From positions 1 through 36,498 of the forward strand of contig JADFKI010000002.1 in the NCBI GenBank assembly GCA_022565015.1: DNA of 36,498 nucleotides. Direction: 5' to 3'. The translations under genes were made by a program, and so were the position numbers. Below are positions 9,895 through 20,192 of this stretch, in pieces. The stretch is from Chloroflexota bacterium. GTDB lineage: Bacteria; Chloroflexota; Dehalococcoidia; Lucifugimonadales; JADFKI01. The stretch's first letter is position 1, and every line of letters begins with the position of its first letter. The notes under the pieces are model-generated. The model was not told the DNA's origin. It saw nothing but the letters and a program-made list of their open reading frames with translations, and ran no database searches.

Positions 9895-10704
9895 ATGGCG
9901 TACCAGTACATCAAATTAGAAAAGCAGGACCGGATCGCGACTTTAACCCTGGACCGACCTGAGAAGATGAACGCGTTGAGCACAGGCCTGTTGGATGAGC
10001 TCGGCCGGGCACTCGACGAAGTTCACGATGATCACGATATCAACGTTCTCGTGCTTACGGGCGCGGGACGCGCCTTCTCCGCCGGCTTCGACATCTCACC
10101 CGGACAGGCGCACGCCGAGAAACCCGCCACGGCAAACTGGGATGCCATGCATCTCGCCCCCCGAACCCTCATGAAGCTCTGGAACCTGCGGCAGCCTACC
10201 ATAAGCGCCGTCAACGGCTTCGCCCTTGCGGCGGGCAACGTTCTGGCGATGACCGCGGATATCGTCATCGCATCCGAGGAGGCCCAATTTGGCGAACCTG
10301 AGATCAGGCACGTCGCCCATTCGCCCGCGATTCTGCTGCCTTACATGATCCCGTTTCGGCATCTGCACTGGCTCTACTACACTGGCGACATCATCGATGC
10401 CGCCACGGCGGAAAAGTGGAACATGGTAAACAAAGTCGTCCCCGCCGACGAGCTGATGGACGAGGCCCTTTCACTCGCGGGCCGCATCGCCAAGGTCCCG
10501 CCTTTCGCGGTCCAAATGATGAAGCGAAGCATCAAGGGCACCTACGATAAGATGGGGTTTTCCGAGGCTTTCGAGCACCACCTGATGGTACGAATGGTTG
10601 AGAGCATGACGCCGGACGTGCCCGAAAAGGAGGCCCTAAATCAGATACGCCAGGAGCAGGGCATGAAGCCCTTCCTCGAGGCGCGGGACGGGCCGTTCAG
10701 GTAG
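9895..10704 (+). CDS. Enoyl-CoA hydratase/isomerase family protein
   Basis: MAYQYIKLEKQDRIATLTLDRPEKMNALSTGLLDELGRAL...; oxyanion motif GAGRAFSAGFDI. Start taken at ATG 9895 (upstream GAAGGAG) rather than track start 9787. Confidence 0.92.
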   Translation: MAYQYIKLEKQDRIATLTLDRPEKMNALSTGLLDELGRALDEVHDDHDINVLVLTGAGRAFSAGFDISPGQAHAEKPATANWDAMHLAPRTLMKLWNLRQPTISAVNGFALAAGNVLAMTADIVIASEEAQFGEPEIRHVAHSPAILLPYMIPFRHLHWLYYTGDIIDAATAEKWNMVNKVVPADELMDEALSLAGRIAKVPPFAVQMMKRSIKGTYDKMGFSEAFEHHLMVRMVESMTPDVPEKEALNQIRQEQGMKPFLEARDGPFR

Positions 10705-10772
10705 CTTCCTTGTCGGCAGTCGCAGGCCTCTAATGAGAAACACCGCCGCCCGAGTCTCCAGCGCATCTCGCC

Positions 10773-12602
10773 CTAGTCGTCGGCTTCGATTGGCTGATTG
10801 GTTGCTTCCCTTTCGACGGTCACGGCGATGCTCAGGTCCTGGAGCTGGCTCGGTTCCACATAGCCCGGGGCTTCGAACAGGGGATCGTAGCCGCTCTGGG
10901 TCTTGGGGAAGGCAATCACATCTCTGATATTGTCCTTGCCGGTGAGCACCATCAGGAGCCTGTCTATCCCCGGAGCGATCCCTCCATGAGGCGGCGCGCC
11001 GTACTCCAGCGCCGTCAGAAGCTGCTCGAACCTCTCCGCCATCTGCTGCCTCGTGTACCCCAGAACGGAGAAGATGCGCTCCTGCAGCTCGCGATGGTGG
11101 ACCCTGATGCTTCCGCTGGCCAGCTCCGAGCCGTTGGCCACTAAGTCATATTGACGGCCTATCACGCTGCCGGGGTCGCTTTCCAGCAGCTCTTCATGCC
11201 CCGGCTTAGGCTGCGTGAAGGCGTGGTGCATGGCGTCCCATCGCTTTTCGTCCTCATTCCAATCAAAAAGTGGAAAGTCCGTCACGAAGGCGAAGGCGAC
11301 GAGGTTGGGGTCGGCAAGTCCAAGTCTGCCGCCCATCTCGTTTCGGAGCAGGCTCAGCGCCTGGTTCGTCGAGCCTTTCGGTCCGGCGACTATGAGAATA
11401 AGGTCGCCGATTTCAGCTTCGGTCCTCCTGGCAATCTCCTTGACTTGCTCCACCGATAGAAAACGCGCCGCGGACGACCTTATCTGCTCCTCGGTCAGCT
11501 CCTCCAGGTCGCCGTCCTCGCCCGTCAAGCCAATGTAGACAAGACCCTGGGCGCCTCTTTCCCTCACGAACTCGGTAAGCTCGTCCAGCTGCCTACGGGT
11601 GTAGCCCGCACACCCCGGCGCCTTGAATCCCTTAACGATGCCGCCGTTTTCGAGCACCGAAAGAAACACTCGAAATTCGGTTTCGGACGCGATCTCAGAA
11701 AGGTCGGCCATCTCCATGCCGAACCTCAAGTCGGGCTTGTCGGTGCCGTAGACCTCCATGGCCTCGGAATAGGTGATTCTCGGAAAGGGCTTCAGCACCC
11801 ACTTGTCGGGACAAACCGTCTCGACCAGCTCCGTGTAGAGCTCCTCGATGAGATTAAGCACGTCGTCCTCTTCGACAAAGCTCATCTCCAGGTCCAACTG
11901 AGTGTGTTCCGGCTGACGGTCCGCCCGAGGGTCCTCGTCGCGGAAGCACCGTGCGATCTGAAAGTACTTCTCTATCCCGGAGACCATGAGCAGCTGCTTC
12001 AGCTGCTGCGGCGACTGGGGCAGCGCGTAGAAGCGGCCCGGATAGAGCCGGCTCGGCACGAGGTAATCGCGCGCGCCCTCAGGGGTGCTCTTTATCAGAA
12101 TGGGGGTCTCTATCTCCAGGAAGCCGCGCTCGTCGAGGAAGTCCCGAATGAACTTGACGGCCCTGTGACGCAATATGAGCGTGTCCCGCATGGAAGGCCG
12201 TCTGATATCGATGTAGCGGTACTTCATGCGAAGAAGCTCGTCGACTTCGCTCTCTTCGTTCACGAAAAAGGGAGGCGTCTTGGACTCGTTTAGGACGAAC
12301 AGCTGCTCCGCGTAGACCTCTATCTCCCCCGTGGCGAGGCCGGTGTTCTGGGACCCTTCGGGCCTTGCCGACACCCTGCCCGAGACCTGCACGACCCATT
12401 CGTTGCGTAGTGACTCCGCCGTCTTGTGGGCCTCGGGCGCTTGCTCGGGATTAAACACGACCTGGACCAAGCCCTCGCGGTCGCGAACATCGATGAAGAT
12501 GAGATTGCCGTGGTCCCTGCGCCTGTGGACCCAACCGGCAAGAGTTACGGTCTTGCCGATGTGTTCAGACCGCACGTCGCCGCAGTTGATGGTCTTTAGC
12601 AA
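10773..12602 (-). CDS. aspS: Aspartyl-tRNA synthetase (bacterial type with GAD insertion)
   Basis: GWVHRRRDHGNLIFIDVRDREGLVQVVFNPE; QSPQQLKQLLMVSGIEKYFQIARCFRDEDPRADRQPEHTQLD; GGIAPGIDRLLMVL. Confidence 0.97.
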   Translation of the reverse strand: MLKTINCGDVRSEHIGKTVTLAGWVHRRRDHGNLIFIDVRDREGLVQVVFNPEQAPEAHKTAESLRNEWVVQVSGRVSARPEGSQNTGLATGEIEVYAEQLFVLNESKTPPFFVNEESEVDELLRMKYRYIDIRRPSMRDTLILRHRAVKFIRDFLDERGFLEIETPILIKSTPEGARDYLVPSRLYPGRFYALPQSPQQLKQLLMVSGIEKYFQIARCFRDEDPRADRQPEHTQLDLEMSFVEEDDVLNLIEELYTELVETVCPDKWVLKPFPRITYSEAMEVYGTDKPDLRFGMEMADLSEIASETEFRVFLSVLENGGIVKGFKAPGCAGYTRRQLDELTEFVRERGAQGLVYIGLTGEDGDLEELTEEQIRSSAARFLSVEQVKEIARRTEAEIGDLILIVAGPKGSTNQALSLLRNEMGGRLGLADPNLVAFAFVTDFPLFDWNEDEKRWDAMHHAFTQPKPGHEELLESDPGSVIGRQYDLVANGSELASGSIRVHHRELQERIFSVLGYTRQQMAERFEQLLTALEYGAPPHGGIAPGIDRLLMVLTGKDNIRDVIAFPKTQSGYDPLFEAPGYVEPSQLQDLSIAVTVEREATNQPIEADD

Positions 12603-12766
12603 CTAATAGTCCCCCCTTTAATCGCAGTCACGTAATTATAGAGCAGACTTGGCCCTGTATGAATAGTATGAGGGGATGTTAACGAGGGCCGGCCCAGAAT
12701 GAGGAAGAGAGCTATTTCGCTATTCCAGGGAGGGATAGGACCAGCTCGCCAAGCGTGCCGCGATCG

Positions 12767-13210
12767 TCACGACACGGCGACTCCGTAGCCGCGCTTCTTG
12801 ACTGACAGGCTTACGAACGTCTCGGTCCGCCGCACCCCTACGATTGTGCCAAGCTTCGTTCGGAGAAACAGGCCAAGCGATTCAGACGATTCCAATGTTG
12901 CCCAAGCAAAAATGTCGTAGGAGCCGGTGGTTACGGCCACCCAGCTTATCTCTTCCAGGTGGGAGACGGCACCGGAGACCTCATCTATCTTTTCGGGGTC
13001 CACCTGTATCCCGATCAATGCCTCGGCTCCGAAACCCATCTTCCCGGGGTTTAGCATCGCTACGACTTGAATAAAATTCTCATCGACAAGCCGCTTTAGC
13101 CGACGTCTCACGGTGCCTTCGCTAACGCCTGCGTTCCTCGCTATAGCCGCATTGGATGCCCTGCCGTCATCCTGTAACATCGCGATGATTTTCGCGTCCA
13201 ACTCGTCCAT
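12767..13210 (-). CDS. Lrp/AsnC family transcriptional regulator
   Basis: MDELDAKIIAMLQDDGRASNAAIARNAGVSEGTVRRRLKRL (HTH) followed by RAM-like domain. Confidence 0.93.
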   Translation of the reverse strand: MDELDAKIIAMLQDDGRASNAAIARNAGVSEGTVRRRLKRLVDENFIQVVAMLNPGKMGFGAEALIGIQVDPEKIDEVSGAVSHLEEISWVAVTTGSYDIFAWATLESSESLGLFLRTKLGTIVGVRRTETFVSLSVKKRGYGVAVS

Positions 13211-13248
13211 GTTTTCAGCGTCCCGTCCATACCTGAGATTCGTGCTGA

Positions 13249-13278
13249 ATCATACTAACAGCGAATGAATGCTGTCAA
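13249..13278 (-). promoter_or_regulatory. Predicted sigma70-like promoter of Lrp/AsnC gene
   Basis: Minus strand TTGACA (13278-13273), 18-nt spacer, TATGAT (13254-13249), about 40 bp upstream of the ATG. Confidence 0.6.
13258..13275. promoter_or_regulatory. Candidate operator palindrome ACAGC-N8-GCTGT
   Basis: Inverted repeat overlapping spacer/-35 of the Lrp gene promoter; a second inverted repeat AATGAAT...ATTCATT lies at 13264-13292. Confidence 0.4.
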
Positions 13279-13399
13279 CACGCAAATTCATTGAAGGTAT
13301 GGCTCATGCACAACATCGCATCCGATATGTTTATCGTATAGATAATCACACCCTCAGATGCGTCGAATTTCGAAATCTGTAGGCACCTTCTTAACGAAG

Positions 13400-13912
13400 T
13401 CAGAACCTGTTGATCGCCAAATAAAACGCTGCTGCCGTCGCCAGCAACCCAAAGAGCGAACTATCCACAACACCGAAGAATGACATAATTAGATATGCCG
13501 TTAAAACTGAGCCCGCGGCCACAAATTTCAGCGACCTTCCCCGCTTGCGGTTCACGGCAAGGCTTATTCCAGCGCCACTGACCAGACCCGCGCCGGCAAA
13601 CATTATGGGCCACAGGACACTGAACACCCGTGCAATGCCCGAGCCAGGGATGATCTGCGGCAACAGTCCAAACACCAGCAAGAAGAGGGCGCCGGAAGCT
13701 ATTCCCAGCAGTAGCGCCGCAATCACGCCCCGCGTCATGAACTGGCCGGATACGTCGTATGTCGGAATGCGCCTCACTTTGGCACAGTCCGCGCATCGCA
13801 CTCCAACCGGCGTATGGACCATGCAGTCCGGGCAGATCAGCTCACTGCATTTGCCGCAGCGGAGGTTTGTCTCCACACGTGGATGCTTCTCACAGTATCT
13901 TACTTCTGCCAT
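13400..13912 (-). CDS. B-box-type zinc-binding N-terminus plus transmembrane helices, unknown function
   Basis: YCEKHPRVETNLRCGKCSELICPDCMVHTPVGVRCADCAK (Cys/His B-box-like), then hydrophobic segments. Confidence 0.75.
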   Translation of the reverse strand: MAEVRYCEKHPRVETNLRCGKCSELICPDCMVHTPVGVRCADCAKVRRIPTYDVSGQFMTRGVIAALLLGIASGALFLLVFGLLPQIIPGSGIARVFSVLWPIMFAGAGLVSGAGISLAVNRKRGRSLKFVAAGSVLTAYLIMSFFGVVDSSLFGLLATAAAFYLAINRF

Positions 13913-13929
13913 ATTTATCTAGCTTTCTT

Positions 13930-14604
13930 TTAAGTACCCGGAAGTCTTGACGTCCACTCGAGCTTTTTCGAGACGTCTCTGTCCCATAGGATGCGGTAGA
14001 CCAGCACTCGGATGAGTCCACTGTCAGACGCCGGCATTTGCCAGTTGGCGGTTGCCCTCTTCAACAGCAGCAATACGCCTATGATTACGCTCATCACGAC
14101 CACCTCCAGGGGGCGGCCAAACAAGAACGCCAGTATCGGAAGCGCAATCATGGAAACAAACGACCAGAACGCCGTATCCTTGAATATGAGCCAGCCCATG
14201 GCTCCCAGGATCACCGCCAGAATCAGCACCTCCCACCACATGCCCAGGCCGACGACAATGCCGATAACGGTGGCGACTCCCCTCCCCCCTGTAAAACCTA
14301 TGAACGGCGACCAGTTGTGCCCCACGACCGCTGCCAACCCGGCCGCGACCTGCACCGCAACGTCCTGCCCTAGCAGACCGGCGATGACGACGGGCAACGC
14401 GCCCTTTACGACGCAGTCGAAAGTGCCTAAAGCAAGCCCAAAACGGGCTCCGACCAGGGAAGAAACGTTTGCGGCGCCGACGTTTCCGGACCCGTACCCC
14501 CTTATGTCTATTCCGGCCTTATATTTTGCCACGAGGTAGGCCGTGGGAATCGAGCCCACGAGATAGGCGCCTATGACGATAATCACCGGAGTAAAAAAAT
14601 TCAC
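13930..14604 (-). CDS. plsY: Acyl-phosphate:glycerol-3-phosphate acyltransferase
   Basis: GSIPTAYLVAKYKAGIDIRGYGSGNVGAANVSSLVG; VGHNWSPFIGFTGGRGVAT. Confidence 0.93.
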   Translation of the reverse strand: MNFFTPVIIVIGAYLVGSIPTAYLVAKYKAGIDIRGYGSGNVGAANVSSLVGARFGLALGTFDCVVKGALPVVIAGLLGQDVAVQVAAGLAAVVGHNWSPFIGFTGGRGVATVIGIVVGLGMWWEVLILAVILGAMGWLIFKDTAFWSFVSMIALPILAFLFGRPLEVVVMSVIIGVLLLLKRATANWQMPASDSGLIRVLVYRILWDRDVSKKLEWTSRLPGT

Positions 14605-14723
14605 GGTCGCAACCGCGGCGTCCCATTCAACATAGACACAGCATAAGTCAGAAAATATAGCTTTGTGAAGGGGCGTGCCGATTGAAGGGTCAAGGTCCGG
14701 GAAATTTCATTCAAGCTTAGAAT

Positions 14724-15584
14724 CTAGTCCTTTAGCGCCTGCAGGGCCTCGAAAGTGGCTATAGGGGGGCCTACCGTGCCGGGTTCAGGCTCACCGGGAT
14801 TGCCGGACGCATGGTAGTCGCTGCCACCGCAGGGGATAAGGTCGAGCTCCTTCGCGTAGGCCGCCAGCTCCTCGACCTGCTCGGGGGTGTAGTCGCCGTA
14901 GTAGACCTCCATGCCCACCAGGCCCGCCTGCTTGAGGTCGGTCAGCACCTGTTTCAGGGAGGATACGCCGTCCCGATCGGACTTGGAGGCGGAATAGGTG
15001 GGATGCGCCATTACCGGCAGGGCGCCGTGGTCAAGGATTAGCTTTATCGCCTCCTCCGGCGTAAACTTCATCCGCTCGACGTACGCGGGGCCGCTTCTGG
15101 ATATGTACCTGTCGAAGGCGTCTTTGGGATATTGGACGTAGCCCGCCTCCACCAGGGCCTGCGCTATGTGGGGTCTGCCTATTGCTCCCTCACCCGATAT
15201 CTCCCTTACTCTGTCCCACAATATGTTGAGGCCCAGCTCGTTCAGCTTCTCGACCATCTTCTCGGCCCTGCCCTCACGGCCAAGTCTGAAGCGTTGCAGC
15301 ACCTCTTGAAGGCCCACGTCCTCCACCTCCAGGAAATAGCCGAGAACGTGGATCTCTCCGCCGGGCACGTCGGTGCTAAGCTCGACGCCCGGTATGACCG
15401 TTAGTCCAGGATGCCGGCTCGCCGCCTCGAAGGTCTCCGTCAGGCCCTCGGTCGTGTCGTGGTCGCTGATGCTGATAACCTTGAGTCCGCGTTGAACGCA
15501 CAGCTCGACCATCTCCGTGGGGGTAAGGGTGCCGTCGGAAAACGTCGTGTGCAGATGCAGGTCCACTACCGCTGAATCACTCAA
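14724..15584 (-). CDS. PHP-domain phosphoesterase (YciV/RNase AM-like)
   Basis: VVDLHLHTTFSDGTLTPTEMVE; ISISDHDTTEG; GGSDYHA. Confidence 0.93.
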   Translation of the reverse strand: MSDSAVVDLHLHTTFSDGTLTPTEMVELCVQRGLKVISISDHDTTEGLTETFEAASRHPGLTVIPGVELSTDVPGGEIHVLGYFLEVEDVGLQEVLQRFRLGREGRAEKMVEKLNELGLNILWDRVREISGEGAIGRPHIAQALVEAGYVQYPKDAFDRYISRSGPAYVERMKFTPEEAIKLILDHGALPVMAHPTYSASKSDRDGVSSLKQVLTDLKQAGLVGMEVYYGDYTPEQVEELAAYAKELDLIPCGGSDYHASGNPGEPEPGTVGPPIATFEALQALKD

Positions 15585-16359
15585 TTTTCATGTCCAATCG
15601 CTGAATGCACGATGCCTTGCCGCTGGAGTCGTCCAGCTCAATCAGCACGCTGTTGAACCGCATTGGGCCTGATTCCGCCACCTTGAGTCTCCTTGGTGTC
15701 TGCGTGAGGAACCGCTCGAGCACGGCCTCCGGCTCGGCCCCGATTATCGAATCGAGCGCCCCGACCATGCCCAGATCGCTGACGAAGGCCGTGCCCTTGG
15801 GAAGAATCCGAGTATCCGCCGTCGGTACGTGAGTATGCGTGCCCGCCACGACGCTGACGCGGCCATCCAGGTACCAGCCCATCGCCTCTTTTTCCGACGT
15901 TGCCTCGGCGTGCAGGTCCACGATAATCGCATTGGCCTTGCCGTTCATCTCATCGAGGACGCGGTCAACGCCCCTGAATGGACAGTCATACGTGCCCACG
16001 AACAACCTGCCGATGAGATTGATCACGAGCACATCGTTGAATACGAGATAGCCTCTACCAGGTGTGTCGGCGGGATAGTTCAGCGGGCGCAATATCGGCA
16101 TATCGGAGTCGAGGTGCTCGATGATGTCTCGCTGGTCCCAGATATGGTTCCCCGAGGTTATGACGTCCACACCGCTGTCGTAGAGTTCCTGGGCGTTCTT
16201 GAAGTTAATGCCGAAGCCGCCCGAAGCGTTCTCGCCATTGGCTATGACCAGGTCTAAGTCGTGCTCTCTTCGCAGGCCGGGAAGCAGGGTCTTCACGGCC
16301 TTTCTTCCGGGTCGGCCTACGACATCGCCGATCATAAGCACACGCACGGCCCGCTTCAA
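15577..16359 (-). CDS. TIGR00282/YmdB-like metallophosphoesterase
   Basis: VLMIGDVVGRPGRKAVKTLLPGLR...IANGENASGGFGI...SGNHIWD; TTG start preceded by AAGGGGAG; directly downstream of the RNase Y gene. Confidence 0.92.
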   Translation of the reverse strand: MKRAVRVLMIGDVVGRPGRKAVKTLLPGLRREHDLDLVIANGENASGGFGINFKNAQELYDSGVDVITSGNHIWDQRDIIEHLDSDMPILRPLNYPADTPGRGYLVFNDVLVINLIGRLFVGTYDCPFRGVDRVLDEMNGKANAIIVDLHAEATSEKEAMGWYLDGRVSVVAGTHTHVPTADTRILPKGTAFVSDLGMVGALDSIIGAEPEAVLERFLTQTPRRLKVAESGPMRFNSVLIELDDSSGKASCIQRLDMKIE

Positions 16360-16373
16360 CTCCCCTTCGCAAG

Positions 16374-16403
16374 ACCGCTCCTCGGAGTATTCCGAGGAGC
16401 GGT
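16374..16403 (-). other. Perfect 12-bp stem-loop between RNase Y and ymdB-like genes
   Basis: ACCGCTCCTCGG-AGTATT-CCGAGGAGCGGT; no adjacent T tract. Confidence 0.75.
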
Positions 16404-16449
16404 ATCAAGATCCATGTTCTATGCGCGACCCTTTGGCCTTACAGTATTC

Positions 16450-17979
16450 CTACCTTGCGAACTCCACCGCCCGGCTCTCGCGAATCACCGTGACCTTGAT
16501 CTGCCCCGGATAGGCCAGGGTCTCCTCGATCTTCTTCACGATGTCTCTGGCCATCTTGGAAGCCGTGGCGTCGTCGACGCGCTCGGGCTTGACCATGACG
16601 CGTACCTCACGGCCCGCCTGTATGGCGAAGCACTTCTCGACGCCGTCGAACTGGCCCGCAACCTCTTCCAGGGCTTCGAGGCGCTTTATGTAGTTCTCCA
16701 CGGTGTCGCGCCTCGCGCCGGGTCGGGCGGCGCTTATGGCGTCCGCGGCGGAGACGACGAACGCCTCCACAGAGCTCATGTCGTCATTGTGATGCTCGGC
16801 GATGCAGGTGCATACGTTTTTGGCCACCTTGTGCCTCTCGGCCACATCGGCGCCGATTTCGGCGTGGGGGCCCTCGACCTCGTGGGTGAGCGCCTTGCCG
16901 ATGTCGTGGAGCAGGCCGCCGGCCTTGGCCACTTTAATGTCGGCCCCGATTTCGCCCGCGATCATACCGGCTATCTGCGACACCTCCATGCTGTGCTGGA
17001 GTACGTTCTCGCCATAGCTGTACCGGTATTTGAGCCTGCCAAGCAGCTTGACGACTTCGGGATGCAAGCCTCGCACTCCGACGTCGAAAACCGCCTGTTC
17101 ACCGCTCTTCCAGATGGTGTCCGCGACCTCTTTCTCGGCCTTGGCCACCATCTCCTCGATTCGAGCGGGGTGTATTCTTCCGTCCGCAATGAGACTGGAA
17201 AGGGAGAGGCGGGCGACCTCTCTGCGGATGGGGTCAAAGCAAGACAGCGTAACTGCCTCCGGCGTATCGTCAATTATGAGGTCCACGCCGGTGCTCTTTT
17301 CTATTGCTCGTATGTTTCGTCCTTCACGACCTATGAGACGACCCTTCATGTCGTCGCTGGGAAGGGGGACCGTTGTGACGGTTACCTCGGAGACCACATC
17401 GGAGGCCAACCGATGTATCGACTGCGCAAGGATTCTTCGTGCCTTCTCGTCGGCTTCTTCTTTCGCCCGGTCCTCGAAGTCCCGATAACGGACGGCCACT
17501 TCGTGTTCCATGTCCTCTTCGGCACGATGCATGACTATTTCTGAAGCTTCATCCATAGAGAGATTGGAGATAGTCTCCAGCTGCTGTAGCTGCTGCTCCC
17601 TTATCTCATCCAGCGAAGCCTTTATGTCCTCGGCGGCATTTTCCTTCTGAGTGAGATTGCGTTCGCGGCGCTCTAAATTGCTTGCTCGCCGTTCGACATT
17701 CTCTTCACGGTTTGCTACTCGACGTTCGATTCTATGGACTTCAGAGCGGCGCTCCCTAAGGTCTGACTCCGCATCCGACCGTAACTTTATTGACTCTTCC
17801 TTCGCCTCCAGAAGGATTACCCTACGTTGCTCCCGTGATTCTTCTAGAAGGTGTGCTGCCTCCGATTGCGCTGCGGCATACTGTCTGCCGCCAACAATTC
17901 TCCGTCCCAGGTATCCCCCGGATACCCCTACAATTAGGCCAATCAGGACGGCGATAATCGCGATTGTCAAAATATCCAC
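16450..17979 (-). CDS. rny: Ribonuclease Y
   Basis: N-terminal TM ([24 protein letters not shown]), coiled coil, KH ([28 protein letters not shown]), HD ([17 protein letters not shown]). GTG start at 17979 favoured over track start 18015 because of upstream GGGGGG and better N-terminus. Confidence 0.94.
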   Translation of the reverse strand: MDILTIAIIAVLIGLIVGVSGGYLGRRIVGGRQYAAAQSEAAHLLEESREQRRVILLEAKEESIKLRSDAESDLRERRSEVHRIERRVANREENVERRASNLERRERNLTQKENAAEDIKASLDEIREQQLQQLETISNLSMDEASEIVMHRAEEDMEHEVAVRYRDFEDRAKEEADEKARRILAQSIHRLASDVVSEVTVTTVPLPSDDMKGRLIGREGRNIRAIEKSTGVDLIIDDTPEAVTLSCFDPIRREVARLSLSSLIADGRIHPARIEEMVAKAEKEVADTIWKSGEQAVFDVGVRGLHPEVVKLLGRLKYRYSYGENVLQHSMEVSQIAGMIAGEIGADIKVAKAGGLLHDIGKALTHEVEGPHAEIGADVAERHKVAKNVCTCIAEHHNDDMSSVEAFVVSAADAISAARPGARRDTVENYIKRLEALEEVAGQFDGVEKCFAIQAGREVRVMVKPERVDDATASKMARDIVKKIEETLAYPGQIKVTVIRESRAVEFAR

Positions 17980-18239
17980 GCGACTCACCCCCCTTACAAT
18001 TAGGTTTTTAAACACCTAGATATACTAGGTTTCACAATAATTTAATGTTATAAGCGGCGAGTGGGGGTGTCAAGGTGACGAGAGCCGGCGTAGAGGCCCA
18101 TTCCCGCACCCCAGCGCGTGCCCACCATTGGCCCGCCTCGGTCTTCAACCCAAACAATGCCCCCTGCAATAGTTGAACGGAAAATCGGGAAGCGGCACAA
18201 CCCCGCACCAGGCTGACTCCCCACGGTTCAAATTGCTAA

Positions 18240-19031
18240 ATGGAGATCGATGCTTTGACTCTGAAAAAGAACAAATTAAAGGAAAAGCTTCTTGCGGGTG
18301 AGCCCGCCTTCGGCGTCTCGGTGATGTTCCCATCGCCCCAGATAGTGGAGATGGTCGGGAAGCTTGGCTTTGATTGGGTCCTGATAGATTGCGAGCACGG
18401 CTCCTCCTCGCCGGAAAGCGTGGAGATGATGGCCATGGCGGCCGAGCTAACGGGCATCACGCCTATCGCCCGTCCGCTGTCAAATACCACCGAGGAGATA
18501 CTCAAGGTAATGGACCGTGGCGCGATGGGCGTTCAGGTGCCCCACGTAAACAGCGCCGATGACGCTCGCCGCGCCGTCGAGGCCGTCAAATACCATCCGC
18601 AAGGTGTACGCGGGCTTGCGGCGGGCAGCCGCCCCGCAAACTACGGATTCGGCATATCAATGTCTGATTACGTGGTGGAGGCCAACAAAGAGACCCTGGT
18701 ATGCATACAGCTCGAAGAGGCCGAGGCCATCCAGAATATAGACGAGATATTGCGGGTCGAGGGAGTAGATGTGTTCTTCGTCGGCCCCTCGGACCTGTCG
18801 CAGTCTTTGGGCTACCCCGGAAGGTCCGACGTTCCAGAGGTGAGGGAGGTCATAAACAGCACGTTTGCCAGGATAAAGTCGGCCGGAAAGGTATCGGGAT
18901 CGGCTGGAAATGCCGGGGCGACGAAGGACTACCTGGGAAGGGGCGTACAGTACCTATATACGCACTTTACAACGCTTTTTTCCAGCGCCGGCAATGATTT
19001 TCTGGCACGGGTAAGAGACCAGGCTTCCTAG
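18240..19031 (+). CDS. HpcH/HpaI aldolase/citrate lyase family protein
   Basis: GFDWVLIDCEHGSSSPESV...RGAMGVQVPHVNSADDARRAVEAVKYHPQGVRGLA...FFVGPSDLSQSLGYPG. Confidence 0.92.
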   Translation: MEIDALTLKKNKLKEKLLAGEPAFGVSVMFPSPQIVEMVGKLGFDWVLIDCEHGSSSPESVEMMAMAAELTGITPIARPLSNTTEEILKVMDRGAMGVQVPHVNSADDARRAVEAVKYHPQGVRGLAAGSRPANYGFGISMSDYVVEANKETLVCIQLEEAEAIQNIDEILRVEGVDVFFVGPSDLSQSLGYPGRSDVPEVREVINSTFARIKSAGKVSGSAGNAGATKDYLGRGVQYLYTHFTTLFSSAGNDFLARVRDQAS

Positions 19032-19900
19032 CGCTCCACCTTCAAGCTCAGGTTCCGCAGGATTCTGGATATGGAATAGCTCCGGTTGAGGGCGTAGAAA
19101 TGGACTCCCGACACGCCGTTGTCCCACAGGTCGCGGACCTGCTCTGTTGCATACTCTATGCCCAGAGCCCGCGCCGCATCATCGTCGTCCGATAGCTTTT
19201 CAAGCCTGGCATCGAGCTCCGTCGGAATCGTCGCTCCGCAGAGGGAGGTGAATCGACGTATCTGGCCTGTGCTCAGAAAGGGCAGGACTCCAGGAATGAT
19301 AGGAACATTAATGCCCGCCTTGCCCACTCGATCTAGAAACCTGTAGAAATAGGTGTTGTCGTAAAAGAGCTGGGAGATCAGAAAGTCCACACCGGCATCC
19401 ACTTTACGCTTCGTATGCTCGATATCGGTCTCCAAGTCACGAGACTCTACGTGCCCCTCCGGATAGCAGGCGCCCGCGAATCCGAATGAGAAGTTGGCCT
19501 TGATATGCTCCATGAGGTCGGTGGCATGCGAGAAGCCGTCCGGCGCCGTCTGAAAACGCGTTTCGCCCTTGGGCGGATCGCCTCGAAGCGCTATAACATT
19601 TTCAATCCCGGCAGCTTTCAGATCCTCCAGAGCGTTATGGACCTGCGACCGGGACTGTCCAACGCAGGTGATATGCGCCATGACGTTGACGTCAGGGTCC
19701 TCGTTGGCCTTGACCGCGATGTCCTGGGTAAACCGGCGAGTTGACCCCCCGGCGCCGTAGGTGACGGAGACGAAATCGGGGCTGAACTCCTTCAGCCGCT
19801 CCATGGAGCGCAATACGGCGGGAATGCCCTCCTCCTCCTTGGGAGGATAGAACTCAAAGGAGATCGTGCGTTTCCGACTCAGAATTTCTGAAATCTTCAT
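19028..19900 (-). CDS. metF: Methylenetetrahydrofolate reductase
   Basis: ISFEFYPPKEEEG...VTYGAGGSTR...HITCVGQSR...GIENVIALRGDPPKG...FLISQLFYDN. Confidence 0.94.
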   Translation of the reverse strand: MKISEILSRKRTISFEFYPPKEEEGIPAVLRSMERLKEFSPDFVSVTYGAGGSTRRFTQDIAVKANEDPDVNVMAHITCVGQSRSQVHNALEDLKAAGIENVIALRGDPPKGETRFQTAPDGFSHATDLMEHIKANFSFGFAGACYPEGHVESRDLETDIEHTKRKVDAGVDFLISQLFYDNTYFYRFLDRVGKAGINVPIIPGVLPFLSTGQIRRFTSLCGATIPTELDARLEKLSDDDDAARALGIEYATEQVRDLWDNGVSGVHFYALNRSYSISRILRNLSLKVER

Positions 19901-20192
19901 AGAAAGCCCAACTCAATAGCATCTGATTCTGATAAGAGACTGCGATCAGATCGCTGACGATGGCCTGGTCCCAAACGCACCCGCTCTCCAGCACTCCTCG
20001 GGCCTCCAAAAGTCGTCATTCAAGGATAACCGGGCAGACCGCGGCAACACAAGGCAATCTGCGCCGCCTAGCCGGTGAAGTGACTACGCGGGCATCTGGG
20101 AGTGTTCAATTTCGGTGAAAAAGGGGAGCTGTATTGATAAAGTTGGGCCTCGTTTTCAGGTGCAACCGGGACGTGATGAATGAAGGGAGCAA

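Noticed and set aside
16261-17544. 427-aa plus-strand ORF
   Set aside because: Antisense shadow of RNase Y; no recognisable domain.
19028-19031. Convergent aldolase and metF genes sharing CTAG as overlapping stop codons
   Set aside because: Real, but a common outcome of compact convergent genes; not evidence of function.
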